Below are positions 19,088 to 27,341 of a stretch of 64,000 nucleotides of DNA, piece by piece; within the stretch, counting starts at the first letter, position 1, and every line of letters starts with the position of its first letter. Source of the stretch: Lysobacterales bacterium (GTDB lineage Bacteria > Pseudomonadota > Gammaproteobacteria > Xanthomonadales > SZUA-38). The DNA lies in the NCBI GenBank assembly GCA_028285525.1, contig JANQOZ010000107.1:1-64000 (forward strand), in the 5' to 3' direction. Under the pieces are notes generated by a model, which saw only the letters and a program-made list of their open reading frames with translations, was not told the origin of the DNA and made no database searches. The position numbers and the translations under genes were made by a program.

Positions 19088-19999
19088 ATGAACATCCGTG
19101 ACCTTTCGTACCTGGTGGCGCTGGCTGATCTGCGCCACTTCGGCCACGCTGCAGAGGCCTGTTTCGTCAGCCAGCCTACCCTCTCGACCCAGATCAAGAA
19201 ACTGGAGGAGGAGCTGGGCGCGCAGCTGATCGAACGCGCACCGCGGCAGGTGATGCTGACCGAGGTGGGCAAAGAGGTGGTTGAGCGGGCCCGGCTGGTG
19301 CTCCGGGACGTGCAGCAGATTCGCGAGGTGGCGCGGCGGGCCGCCGATCCCAAATCAGGCGTGCTGCGGCTGGGTATCTTTCCTACGCTCGGGCCCTACC
19401 TGTTGCCCCACGTGATACCGCAGATTCACCAGCGCTATCCTGGGCTGGAGCTGCTGCTCGTCGAGGAGAAAAGCGAGGTGCTGCTCTCACAGCTGCGTGA
19501 CGGACGCCTCGACGCTGCCATCCTGGCGCAGCCAGTGGACGGCGACCAGCTCCGCTGCCAGGAGCTGTTCGAGGAGCCTTTTGTGCTGGCGCTGCCGGAG
19601 GGCCACCCGCTGGATAAGACCGGGGCGCTGACCATCGATTCGCTGCGCGATCACACGGTGCTGCTGCTGGAGGACGGGCACTGCCTGCGCGACCAGGCGC
19701 TGGAGGTCTGTAAGCTGGCCGCGGCCAACGAGAAACCCGGTTTTCGCGCGACCAGCCTGGAGACGCTGCGCCAGATGGTCGCCGCCGGCGTCGGGCTGAC
19801 GCTGCTCCCGGTCCTGGCGGTCAAACCGCCGGTGGCCATCACCGAGTCGATCCATCTGCGCCCGTTTGATTCGCCGGCTCCGAGCCGCAAGCTGGCCATG
19901 TTCTGGCGCAACAGCTCGGCGCTCGAGTCATTCCTGCTGGAGTTTTCGGAAGTGTTCCTACGCCTGCCCGAAAAACTGCTGGCTGCCGAGGGAGGCTGA
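19088..19999 (+). CDS. oxyR: Hydrogen peroxide sensor OxyR (LysR family)
   Basis: A redox-activated LysR regulator of peroxide defence. The N-terminal winged helix contains the HAAEACFVSQPTLSTQIKKLE stretch type typical of OxyR, and the effector domain contains GHCLRDQALEVC with both redox cysteines. Choosing the second ATG (19088) puts them at C199 and C208, exactly as in E. coli. The ATG at 19082 would add two residues. LGIFPTLGPYLLPH is also OxyR-like. The divergent S9 peptidase gene is a possible target. No katG or ahpC is in the window. Confidence 0.95.
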   Translation: MNIRDLSYLVALADLRHFGHAAEACFVSQPTLSTQIKKLEEELGAQLIERAPRQVMLTEVGKEVVERARLVLRDVQQIREVARRAADPKSGVLRLGIFPTLGPYLLPHVIPQIHQRYPGLELLLVEEKSEVLLSQLRDGRLDAAILAQPVDGDQLRCQELFEEPFVLALPEGHPLDKTGALTIDSLRDHTVLLLEDGHCLRDQALEVCKLAAANEKPGFRATSLETLRQMVAAGVGLTLLPVLAVKPPVAITESIHLRPFDSPAPSRKLAMFWRNSSALESFLLEFSEVFLRLPEKLLAAEGG

Positions 20000-20010
20000 G
20001 CGTCTCCGGG

Positions 20011-21531
20011 TTACTCAGCCGGACCGCTTTCCACCGGCGCCGGCTCGGGGGCGTCCGCCGAGACCGTGCGGCTGGCTGCCCAGCGGCGCAGGTACTCGAT
20101 CTTCTCGGCCATAACCACGGACAGGGGGCGCGTCTGCTCGATCGCGGCTTCCAGATCCTGGCTGCACAGCTGCTTGCTCGACGCCATCGCCGTATAGAGT
20201 CCGGACACCACCACCTGCTCGATCTCGGATCCTGAAAAGCCCTCGCTGCGTCGCGCCAGCTCGTCCAGATCAAACGACTCGACCGGCTGCTGCCGGCGGG
20301 CCAGGTGGATCTCAAAGATGCGCGCCCGGACCGCAGGACTCGGCAGGTCGACAAAAAAGATTTCGTCGAATCGCCCCTTGCGCACCAGCTCCGGCGGCAG
20401 CGCTTCGATGTCGTTGGCGGTGGCCACCAGAAACACCCGGCTGTCACGCTCCGCCATCCAGGTCAGCAGCGTCCCCAGCACCCGGCGCGAAGTGCCCGAA
20501 TCGCTGTCGGAGACCGACAGCCCCTTCTCGATTTCGTCGATCCACAGCACGCAGGGTTCCATCACCTCAGCGGACCGCAGCGACTGGCGGAGGTTCTTTT
20601 CGGTCTCGCCGTGGTACTTGTTGTAGATCGCGCCGAAGTCCAGACGCAGAAGCGGAACGCCAAAGCCGCTCGCTACCGCTTTCGCCGCCATGCTCTTGCC
20701 GCACCCCTGCACACCCAACAGGAGTACGCCCTTGGGAGGTTCCAGGCCGTAGGGGTTCTCGTCGCTGAGAAAGATTTTCTGCCGATCTCTGATCCAGCGC
20801 TTGAGGACGCTTAAGCCCGCGATGTCGTCGAAACTGACGAGGTCATACTCATAGCTGAGCACCCCGCCGCGATTGAGCAGCTGAAATTTCTGCTCCATCA
20901 CGCGCTTGATGTCGGATGTGGTGATGGCGCCGTCGTTGAAGATCGCGTTGCGCGTCAGATGGCGCGCGTCGGCGAGCGTCAGCCCGCGAAGGTTCAGCAT
21001 CAGCTCACCCATCGCCTCGCGGCTGATGCGCACCCGCTGACCGTCGTGTCGCCGAGACCAGTCGAAGGCCTCCTCACGGACCATCTTCTCCAAAGCCGCC
21101 GTCGTCGGCAGATGCAGCTCCATCAGCGCGCTGTGGCCCTGCAGTTCGTCCGGCAGCTTGAGGCTGGGGCTGATCAGCACGATCGTATGCTCCACGCCGT
21201 GATGCCTGAGCGCGAGCTCGCGCAGCTTGCGCACGTTCAATGGATCTTTGAGGTAGGGGTGGAAATCGAGCAGCAGGTAGATCGACGGCTCGGCGTTGAG
21301 CGCAATCTTTTCCAGGACGAGCTCGGGTTCAGCGTGATTGACGCCGAAGTCCGACAGGTCGAGGTCGACGCGTCGCAGACCGGTGGTGGCCGACCATTGA
21401 TACAGGGGCCGCAGCGCCTGTTCCAGCGCCGCCTTGAAGAGCTCGATGGCCCGCCGCTCTTCCTCGGTTTCGATGACAATAAGAGGGGTCGCCGCCCTCA
21501 GCAGCAGCGCAAGATCCTGTTCCTGTCCCAT
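20011..21531 (-). CDS. Ycf46-like AAA+ ATPase
   Basis: 506 residues resembling the plastid/cyanobacterial Ycf46 family and bacterial homologues. Residues 1-225 form an N-terminal domain without nucleotide motifs, starting DLALLLRAATPLIVIETEEE. The AAA+ module follows: Walker A GVQGCGKS (273-280), Walker B VLWIDEIEK (328-336), sensor-1 region VFLVATAN and the arginine-containing RKGRFDE. Function of the family is not settled (in cyanobacteria linked to CO2 use). The -10 box TACAAT is 6 bp from the ATG, suggesting a leaderless message. Two tiny genes lie upstream on the same strand. Confidence 0.9.
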   Translation of the reverse strand: MGQEQDLALLLRAATPLIVIETEEERRAIELFKAALEQALRPLYQWSATTGLRRVDLDLSDFGVNHAEPELVLEKIALNAEPSIYLLLDFHPYLKDPLNVRKLRELALRHHGVEHTIVLISPSLKLPDELQGHSALMELHLPTTAALEKMVREEAFDWSRRHDGQRVRISREAMGELMLNLRGLTLADARHLTRNAIFNDGAITTSDIKRVMEQKFQLLNRGGVLSYEYDLVSFDDIAGLSVLKRWIRDRQKIFLSDENPYGLEPPKGVLLLGVQGCGKSMAAKAVASGFGVPLLRLDFGAIYNKYHGETEKNLRQSLRSAEVMEPCVLWIDEIEKGLSVSDSDSGTSRRVLGTLLTWMAERDSRVFLVATANDIEALPPELVRKGRFDEIFFVDLPSPAVRARIFEIHLARRQQPVESFDLDELARRSEGFSGSEIEQVVVSGLYTAMASSKQLCSQDLEAAIEQTRPLSVVMAEKIEYLRRWAASRTVSADAPEPAPVESGPAE

Positions 21532-21537
21532 CGCGCC

Positions 21538-21543
21538 ATTGTA
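21538..21543 (-). promoter_or_regulatory. -10 box directly before the Ycf46-like gene
   Basis: TACAAT on the minus strand ends 6 bp before the ATG at 21531. Transcription would start at or within a base or two of the start codon. No convincing -35 was found. Confidence 0.4.
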
Positions 21544-21583
21544 TCGCGAACGCGCGGCTGTCGGTGGCTCTTCTGCATCCGGT

Positions 21584-21609
21584 TCCCGGGGCGACCGCGC
21601 ACCCCGGGA
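21584..21609 (-). terminator. GC-rich hairpin after the small-gene pair
   Basis: TCCCGGGG and CCCCGGGA form a perfect 8-bp stem with a 10-base loop. It lies 25 bp past the stop of the 73-residue gene and before the promoter of the Ycf46-like gene. No U-tract follows, so it may be a transcript 3' end rather than a classical terminator. Confidence 0.4.
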
Positions 21610-21633
21610 TTCACTTCGGCATTGTGTTGGCCG

Positions 21634-21855
21634 CTAGGCGGCGCGATGCCGGGCGGTGATTTCCCGCATCTGGTTGACCGCAGAGATCCGCGTCTGCAGG
21701 TTGACGAGCTCGTCGCGAAGCCAGTCGGCGTTCTCGCCGCGCGCGACGGTCTGCTCGATCAGCCGGCTGAGCCGGTCCTGCTGATCCAGGTATTCATCGT
21801 GCAGCTCTTCCCAGTCCGGCAGCTCTGTTGTAACCGGTCCTTTAGGTGTTCTCAT
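21634..21855 (-). CDS. Small charged helical protein, function unknown
   Basis: 73 residues, not recognised. After a proline-containing start (MRTPKGPVTTELPDWEE) it is one predicted amphipathic helix rich in Asp, Glu, Arg and Leu (EELHDEYLDQQDRLSRLIEQ and onward). No signal or membrane segment. GGAGGG lies about 10 bp before the ATG. The start overlaps the 3' end of the 55-residue gene upstream, which supports both as a translated pair. Lies 102 bp upstream of the Ycf46-like ATPase start, separated by a hairpin. A link to that ATPase is only suggested by position. Confidence 0.6.
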   Translation of the reverse strand: MRTPKGPVTTELPDWEELHDEYLDQQDRLSRLIEQTVARGENADWLRDELVNLQTRISAVNQMREITARHRAA

Positions 21856-22009
21856 GATTCATGGCCCTCCGTAACTGTTGCCTCTCCTGTGCCATGGCGC
21901 GGATCAAAGCCTGCGCGCGATTGGAGCCGAGCTGTCGCGGGTCAGCTGCGGTCCGCACCATCTCCCGCTGCAAATGCCGAATTCTTCTCTCGATCACCGA
22001 TCTGCGCAT
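21842..22009 (-). CDS. Tiny basic protein, function unknown
   Basis: A 55-residue open frame starting MRRSVIERRIRHLQREM and ending NHENT, with TAA at 21844-21842. Very Arg-rich (about 13 of 55), no cysteine, predicted helical. AAAGGA lies about 8 bp before the ATG. Its last codons overlap the start of the acidic 73-residue gene, so the two form a coupled basic/acidic pair. No known family is recognised. A toxin-antitoxin role is not supported by any motif. Confidence 0.5.
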   Translation of the reverse strand: MRRSVIERRIRHLQREMVRTAADPRQLGSNRAQALIRAMAQERQQLRRAMNHENT

Positions 22010-22109
22010 GCTGTTTTCCTTTCCGCTATTCCCTGTGCCCTGTCAGTAACGACGTAAACAACCGTGTACCTCACTGGAATTGCGATAAGATTTTACGGAC
22101 GCTCCCGCG

Positions 22110-22170
22110 AGCCGGTCCTGCCGGCTGACGGATTTCTTTTGTAAGAAAATCGCCCGACTACGGGCCTTTT
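22110..22170 (+). promoter_or_regulatory. Three consecutive hairpins in the mscS leader, the last terminator-like
   Basis: Hairpin 1: AGCCGG/CCGGCT at 22110-22126. Hairpin 2: TTTCTT/AAGAAA at 22133-22148, extendable with GAT/ATC and one bulge. Hairpin 3: GCCCG/CGGGC at 22152-22165 followed by CTTTTG. The block ends 18 bp before the mscS ATG. It could be an attenuator or the end of a short upstream transcript. Stems were read by eye. Confidence 0.4.
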
Positions 22171-22188
22171 GTGACTGGGTTGGCACTT

Positions 22189-23529
22189 ATGCCGGAATTG
22201 AACGACGACAAGGACCCGCAGCCAGCGCCGGACGAGGCGCCGCCGCCAGAGACGCCAGAGACGCCGGCGAGCGACGCGGCCGCCGCTGACACGCCGGCTG
22301 CCGAAGCCGCCAGCCCAGCCCTCACTCAGAGCAGCGGTGCCGAAGACAGCGCTACTGCGGGCGCCGCCGAAGCCGGGCTCGCGAGTGACGCAGCGCCCGC
22401 CGAGCCGACAGCCCTGGGGCAGCTGGCGGAGCAGATGACCAGCGCGGACTCCTGGCTGCCAGAACAGCTGCAGCCCGCCTGGACCATGCTGCAGGACTTT
22501 CCGCTCCTGCGCGCCGCGCTCATTATCGTGCTGGGCATGCTGGCCGCCTACGTGGTTCGCTGGCTGGTGCGCAACTCGATCGGCCGTCTGACGGGCCGCA
22601 CCAACAGCACCCTGGACGACGAGGTGCTGCGGCACGTTTCCCGACCCGTTTTTCTGACCGTGCTTTACGCGGCGCTGGCGCTGGCGGTCATCAGCATGAA
22701 CCTCAGCAGCGGGCTGACCAGCGCGCTGATCCGCGTGCTGTTCAGCCTGACCGTCCTGGTGTGGATGCTGGCGGGACTGAAGATCAGCTCAGCGGTGATT
22801 TCCACGCTCGCCAACATTAAAGACCGGGTGCCGCTGATTCAGCCCCGGACGATCCCGCTGTTCGACATCACCTCGAAGCTGCTGATCCTGCTGATCGGCA
22901 GCTACATGGTGCTCCAGATCTGGGACGTTGACGCGACCGCCTGGCTGGCCTCCGCCGGCGTGGTCGGAATCGCGGTCGGCTTTGCCGCCAAGGACACCCT
23001 CGCCAACCTGTTTTCCGGTGTCTTTATCCTGGTCGATTCACCCTACAAGCTCGGCGACTACGTCAACCTCGACAGCGGCGAGCGCGGGATGGTCACCCAC
23101 GTCGGCATGCGGAGCACGCGCCTGCTGACCCGGGACGATGTGGAGATCACCATCCCGAACGCCGTGATTGCCAACGCCAAGATCGTCAACGAGAGCGCCG
23201 GCCGCTGGACCAAACGCCGAATCCGTATCAAGGTGGGCGTGGCTTACGGCAGCGACCTGGAGCACGTGAACAAAACCCTGATGGCCGTCGCGGACGCGCA
23301 TCAGGAGGTGTGCCGCGAGCCCCGAGCCCGGGTTCGCATGCGCGCTTTCGGCGATTCTGCTTTGGACTTTGAGCTGCTGGCCTGGATTACCGAGCCGGAG
23401 CTGCGGGGCAAGATCACGCACGAGCTGTTGATGGCGGTCTACAAAGCATTCGACGAGGCTGACATCGAGATTCCCTACAACAAGCAGGATCTCTACATCA
23501 AAGAGTTTCCCGGCAAGCCGTCCGCCTGA
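22189..23529 (+). CDS. MscS-family mechanosensitive channel
   Basis: A small-conductance mechanosensitive channel that releases osmolytes on hypo-osmotic shock (446 residues from ATG 22189, or 452 from GTG 22171). The first 75 residues are a low-complexity Ala/Pro/Glu/Asp region without a signal peptide. Hydrophobic helices follow at about 105-125, 150-175, 185-205 and 230-250. The pore helix and beta domain start with GIAVGFAAKDTLANLFSG and FILVDSPYKLGDYV, the MscS signature, and the C-terminal domain is complete. The acidic, proline-rich N-terminal extension is unusual. Confidence 0.92.
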   Translation: MPELNDDKDPQPAPDEAPPPETPETPASDAAAADTPAAEAASPALTQSSGAEDSATAGAAEAGLASDAAPAEPTALGQLAEQMTSADSWLPEQLQPAWTMLQDFPLLRAALIIVLGMLAAYVVRWLVRNSIGRLTGRTNSTLDDEVLRHVSRPVFLTVLYAALALAVISMNLSSGLTSALIRVLFSLTVLVWMLAGLKISSAVISTLANIKDRVPLIQPRTIPLFDITSKLLILLIGSYMVLQIWDVDATAWLASAGVVGIAVGFAAKDTLANLFSGVFILVDSPYKLGDYVNLDSGERGMVTHVGMRSTRLLTRDDVEITIPNAVIANAKIVNESAGRWTKRRIRIKVGVAYGSDLEHVNKTLMAVADAHQEVCREPRARVRMRAFGDSALDFELLAWITEPELRGKITHELLMAVYKAFDEADIEIPYNKQDLYIKEFPGKPSA

Positions 23530-23541
23530 GAAGACTCAAGT

Positions 23542-23562
23542 CCGCGCGATACGATCGCGCGG
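23542..23562. terminator. Perfect hairpin between convergent mscS and ubiI
   Basis: CCGCGCGAT-ACG-ATCGCGCGG, a 9-bp perfect stem with a 3-base loop in the 46-bp convergent gap. There is no U-run on either strand, so it is probably a bidirectional transcript end or 3' stabiliser. Confidence 0.5.
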
Positions 23563-23575
23563 CTCAGACTGTCGA

Positions 23576-24802
23576 TCAGGTCTCCGCAGCGCTAACCGCT
23601 CGCGGCTTGACCAGCCTGGGCACCTTGCCGCCAAAACCGGACGCATGCTGAATGAGCATGCCGCGCAGCCAGCCGGCCTGATTGATCGCCCGGGCACCCA
23701 GCAGCCGAAGGCCCCGCCAGCCGGGCGTGTCCCGACCGTACAGACCCGCGATCTGGTGCAGCGCTTCGATCATGATGGCGTTGTCGCTGCGTCGCCAGCG
23801 CGCGTAGCTGCGCAGCGTCTTCGGATCGGCGGCGCGGCGCTTGAGGTCCCGGCCCGTGGCCAGCACCTCGGCCAGCGCCGCGGCGTCGGCCAGGCCAAGG
23901 TTGGCACCCTGCCCCGCCAGCGGGTGAACCACGTGGGCGGCGTCACCCACCAGCACAACACGGCGCTTGACGTATTCGTTGGTGTGCATCCGGTTCAGGG
24001 GGAAAGCGCCGCGCTCACCGAGCAAGGTCACCGTGCCGACGCAGCCCTGAGCGGCTTCCTCGACGCGCCGTGAAAACGCCTCATCGTCGCAGGCCAGCAG
24101 TTCCTTGGCCTGCGTCTCCGGCAGGCTCCAGACGATCGAGCAACGGTTATTGGCCAGCGGCAGAAACGCCAGGGGGCCGGTCGGGAGAAACCGCTGCCAG
24201 GCGGTGTCCTGGTGATCCTCAACGGCAACCGTGGCCACAACGCCGAGCTGGCCGTAGGCGTGCCGATCGACGTCGATACCCGCAAGCTCTCGCACCTTGG
24301 AGCGCGCGCCGTCCGCCGCCACAACCAGATCGGCCTCCAGCTCAGTACCGTCTGCAAGCGTCACGACCGCACCGCTTTCGCTCAGCTCCAGCGCTTCGAC
24401 CTGCGTGCCCGACCACTGACGCACCTGCGATTCGCCGGCTCGCCAGAGGCTGGCCGCCACCAGTTCGTTCTCCAGCACACATCCCAGCTGCGTCAGCCGG
24501 GCGTCAGCCGCGCTGAAAGAGAGTCCCAGGTCGATGTCGGACTCCCATACGTGCATCCGATCAAACCAGCCGAGGCGGTCGACGGGCAGTCGATCCCACA
24601 CCTCCAGCCGGCGAAGCAGCTCGATCGCCGCCGGGTTGAGCGTTGAGACCCGAAGTGTGGGCGGGTCGTCCGGCTTAGGGATGGCGGGCGGTGGCCCGGC
24701 CTCAACCAGGGCAACCTGCCAGCGATCCCGCGCCAGCGCCAGGGCCGCCGCATTGCCGACAATGCCACCGCCAACGACAACCACGTCGAAGTGCTCGCTC
24801 AT
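23576..24802 (-). CDS. ubiI: UbiH/UbiF/UbiI-type FAD monooxygenase, probably UbiI (C5 hydroxylation)
   Basis: Flavin hydroxylase of ubiquinone synthesis, 408 residues. FAD motifs are GGGIVG near residue 11, the DG motif in AADGARSKVRE (about 165) and GDAAHVVHPLAGQGANLG (about 290). The GDAAH form, unlike the GNAA of UbiH next door, matches UbiI/UbiF. As coq7 in this window supplies the C6 hydroxylation, C5 hydroxylation (UbiI) is the most likely role. The ATG overlaps the ubiH stop by 4 bp. The ygfB-pepP-ubiH-ubiI order is classical in gammaproteobacteria. Confidence 0.88.
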   Translation of the reverse strand: MSEHFDVVVVGGGIVGNAAALALARDRWQVALVEAGPPPAIPKPDDPPTLRVSTLNPAAIELLRRLEVWDRLPVDRLGWFDRMHVWESDIDLGLSFSAADARLTQLGCVLENELVAASLWRAGESQVRQWSGTQVEALELSESGAVVTLADGTELEADLVVAADGARSKVRELAGIDVDRHAYGQLGVVATVAVEDHQDTAWQRFLPTGPLAFLPLANNRCSIVWSLPETQAKELLACDDEAFSRRVEEAAQGCVGTVTLLGERGAFPLNRMHTNEYVKRRVVLVGDAAHVVHPLAGQGANLGLADAAALAEVLATGRDLKRRAADPKTLRSYARWRRSDNAIMIEALHQIAGLYGRDTPGWRGLRLLGARAINQAGWLRGMLIQHASGFGGKVPRLVKPRAVSAAET

Positions 24803-26049
24803 CGGGCCGGCTCCGCGAGGGCCATCGCCGGCGGGCGTTGGCCGCCGAAGCCCATACCCCGGTGCGCGAGTGCACCGCGGAGCCCGGGCGCGAGCTGCAG
24901 GGCCAGCAGGCCGGCGCTGCGCGCAAAAGCCACCGGGCCAAACGACTGAGAAAAGGCTCGGACCATGCCGTCGGTGAACGCGACCGTCCGGCTGACGTCA
25001 GGCTCCCGCCAGTCGGCGTAGGCCTGAAGCCGCGTTGCGTCACCCGGGTCGTCGCCCGTCTCCGCGGCCTGGGTCAGCATTTCGGTCAGCGCAGCGACAT
25101 CCCGCAGACCGAGGTTAAAGCCCTGGGCCGCCACCGGGTGAATCGTGTGCGCCGCGTTCCCGACGATCACCGAGCGCTGTGCCACCGGCGAGGCAACCGT
25201 CAGGCGGGCCAGCGGGTAGCTGGCCCGGACGCCAACCCGCTGAAGCAGGCCCAGACGGTAGCCAAAGCGCTCCTGCACGGCGGCCAGGAAATCCCGATCG
25301 CTCATCGCCAGAATCGACTCCGCCTCTGAGGTTCGGCAGCACCAGACGACGCCGCAGCGCTCCTCGACGTGAGGCAGCATGGCCAGCGGGCCGGTGTCGG
25401 TCATCCGTTCGAACGCCCGCCCATCGTGATGTACCTGGGGCGTGACGTTCGCGATGATAGCCGTCTGGTCGTAGTCGTAGCGTTCGCTGCTGATCTTGAG
25501 AGCTTCCCGTACCCGCGACGCGGTTCCGTCGGCACCGATCAGCAGCTTCGTTTCGATCACGGTGTCCTCGCCGGCCAGCTGACAGGAGACCCGGACATCG
25601 TCTGCGCCGGGTTGGATATCGGTGACTTCGCAGGTCACCAGCAGGTCAACGCCGGGGCAGCCTGGCAGGGTCTTAAGCACCTGCTCGCCGAGCCTCCGCG
25701 CCTGAACCACATACCCCAGCGCATCCAGCCCGTGGTCCTGCGCGCTGATGGTGACCAGCCCCGGGCCGCCTTTCTGGGTGACCTGCACGCTGCGGATCGG
25801 CGTCACGCCCGCCGTCGAGCCGTCGTCCGGCCGGGTCTCGAGCCCCTCCCACAGGCCGATGGCGGACAAAATATTGCGCGACGCCAGCGACAGCGCCAGC
25901 GTCCGGTCGTCGTAGGTTGGCGGGGCCACCTCGCGAAACGGCGCTCGCTCCAGCACCGCCACCCGCCAGTCGAGGCGCGCCAGCGCCAGCGCCAGGCTGG
26001 CACCGACCAGGCCAGCGCCGGCGATTACCACGTCATAGCGGTCGCTCAT
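24799..26049 (-). CDS. ubiH: 2-octaprenyl-6-methoxyphenol hydroxylase UbiH
   Basis: FAD-dependent hydroxylase of ubiquinone synthesis, thought to act at C1, 416 residues. It shows GAGLVGASLALAL near the N-terminus, the DG motif in GADGTASRVREAL and VGNAAHTIHPVAAQGFNLG. The GNAA variant and NLGLRDVAAL are characteristic of UbiH rather than UbiI. Start and stop each overlap neighbours by 4 bp (pepP upstream, ubiI downstream), indicating a tightly coupled operon. Confidence 0.93.
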   Translation of the reverse strand: MSDRYDVVIAGAGLVGASLALALARLDWRVAVLERAPFREVAPPTYDDRTLALSLASRNILSAIGLWEGLETRPDDGSTAGVTPIRSVQVTQKGGPGLVTISAQDHGLDALGYVVQARRLGEQVLKTLPGCPGVDLLVTCEVTDIQPGADDVRVSCQLAGEDTVIETKLLIGADGTASRVREALKISSERYDYDQTAIIANVTPQVHHDGRAFERMTDTGPLAMLPHVEERCGVVWCCRTSEAESILAMSDRDFLAAVQERFGYRLGLLQRVGVRASYPLARLTVASPVAQRSVIVGNAAHTIHPVAAQGFNLGLRDVAALTEMLTQAAETGDDPGDATRLQAYADWREPDVSRTVAFTDGMVRAFSQSFGPVAFARSAGLLALQLAPGLRGALAHRGMGFGGQRPPAMALAEPAR

Positions 26050-27341
26050 GCCATTAACGCCTCCAGCTCGTCGACCTTTTTCGGCACGTCCGCTGAAAGG
26101 ACTTCAGGCCCGCGCTTGCGCAGCACCAGCGAGTCTTCGATTCGAATCCCGATATTCCGAAAAGCCTTCGGGATATCGCGTTTCCCGTCGATGTAGACGC
26201 CCGGCTCGATCGTAAATGCCATCCCGGCCTCCAGTTCTCGCGGCTCGCCGTGAACCTCGTAATCGCCAACGTCGTGAACGTCCATTCCCAGCCAGTGACC
26301 GGTCTTGTGCATAAAAAAGCGCTCGTAGGCGCGTCGCCGGATCGCCGTGTTCAGCCGGCCGGAGATCAGCTTCAGCTTGATGAGCCCGCGCGTGATCACC
26401 CGCACGGCCGCGTCGTGCGGCGCCAGCCAGCTGTTGCCCACCTGGGCCGCCTCAATCGCAGCCTCCTGGGCCTCGAGCACCACCTCGTAGATCGCCCGCT
26501 GCTCCGGGGTGAAGCGCCCGTTGACCGGAAACGTGCGGGTGATGTCCGACGCGTAGTGGTCGTACTCCGCACCGGCGTCGATCAGCACCAGGTCGCCGTC
26601 CTGAAGTTCCGCCTGGCAGCGGATGTAGTGCAGTACGCAGGCGTTGCTGCCCCCGCCGACGATCGGCGCATACGATTCACAGGTGTTGTGCTGGTGGAAG
26701 ACCCGCAGCAACTCAGCGCGAAGCTGATACTCGTTAACACCAGGCGCGCACGCGCGGATGGCGGCCAGGTGCGCCTGGCTGGCGATCCGCGCCGAGCGGC
26801 GCATCGAGCGCATTTCCGCGGCGCTCTTGTAAAGGCGCATGTCGTGCAGATGGTGATCCAGCGAGACAAATTCCTCCGGCGGCCGGGCGCCCTTCCGCTG
26901 CCGGCTGGTGCCGATCCATTCCATCACGCGCTGATCGAAGGCCGTTTCCCGGCCGAGCGGATAGAAGAGCCGCTCATAGCCCTCCATCAGATTCGGCAGG
27001 ATGTCGTCGAGGTCAGCCATAGGAAAAGCGTCATCCATCCCAAAATCGTCAACGGCACCCTTGAGCCCCGCCATCGGGCCGTCCCACATTTCCTTTTTTG
27101 GGTCTTTCTGTCGGCAAAACAGGATCGCTTCGCCGTCTTTGCGTCCCGGCGCCAGCACCAGCAGCGCGTCGGGCTCCGAGAACCCGGTGAGATAGTAGAA
27201 GTCGCTGTGTTGACGAAATGGAAATTCCACGTCGCCGTTTCGCAGCAGCGTATGGGCTCCGGGAACGACCACCAGCGACCCCTCCCCCACCGTCCGCATC
27301 AGCTGGCGGCGGCGGCGGGCAAATTCAGTCGCCGCGATCAA
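26046..27341 (-). CDS. pepP: Xaa-Pro aminopeptidase P
   Basis: Di-manganese metallopeptidase that removes an N-terminal residue preceding proline, 431 residues. The N-terminal creatinase-like domain contains HSDFYYLTGFSEPDA. The C-terminal pita-bread domain shows metal ligands in LIDAGAEYDHYASDITRTF (two Asp), HKTGHWLGMDVHD (His), IEPGVYI (Glu) and RIEDSLV (Glu). It overlaps ygfB and ubiH by 4 bp each. The conserved link of pepP with ubi genes has no clear biochemical reason. Confidence 0.95.
   Translation of the reverse strand: MIAATEFARRRRQLMRTVGEGSLVVVPGAHTLLRNGDVEFPFRQHSDFYYLTGFSEPDALLVLAPGRKDGEAILFCRQKDPKKEMWDGPMAGLKGAVDDFGMDDAFPMADLDDILPNLMEGYERLFYPLGRETAFDQRVMEWIGTSRQRKGARPPEEFVSLDHHLHDMRLYKSAAEMRSMRRSARIASQAHLAAIRACAPGVNEYQLRAELLRVFHQHNTCESYAPIVGGGSNACVLHYIRCQAELQDGDLVLIDAGAEYDHYASDITRTFPVNGRFTPEQRAIYEVVLEAQEAAIEAAQVGNSWLAPHDAAVRVITRGLIKLKLISGRLNTAIRRRAYERFFMHKTGHWLGMDVHDVGDYEVHGEPRELEAGMAFTIEPGVYIDGKRDIPKAFRNIGIRIEDSLVLRKRGPEVLSADVPKKVDELEALMA

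Noticed and set aside
21634..22009. Small gene pair as a toxin-antitoxin module
   Set aside because: Size and overlap fit, but neither protein has a known toxin fold or a DNA-binding motif, so no such claim is made.
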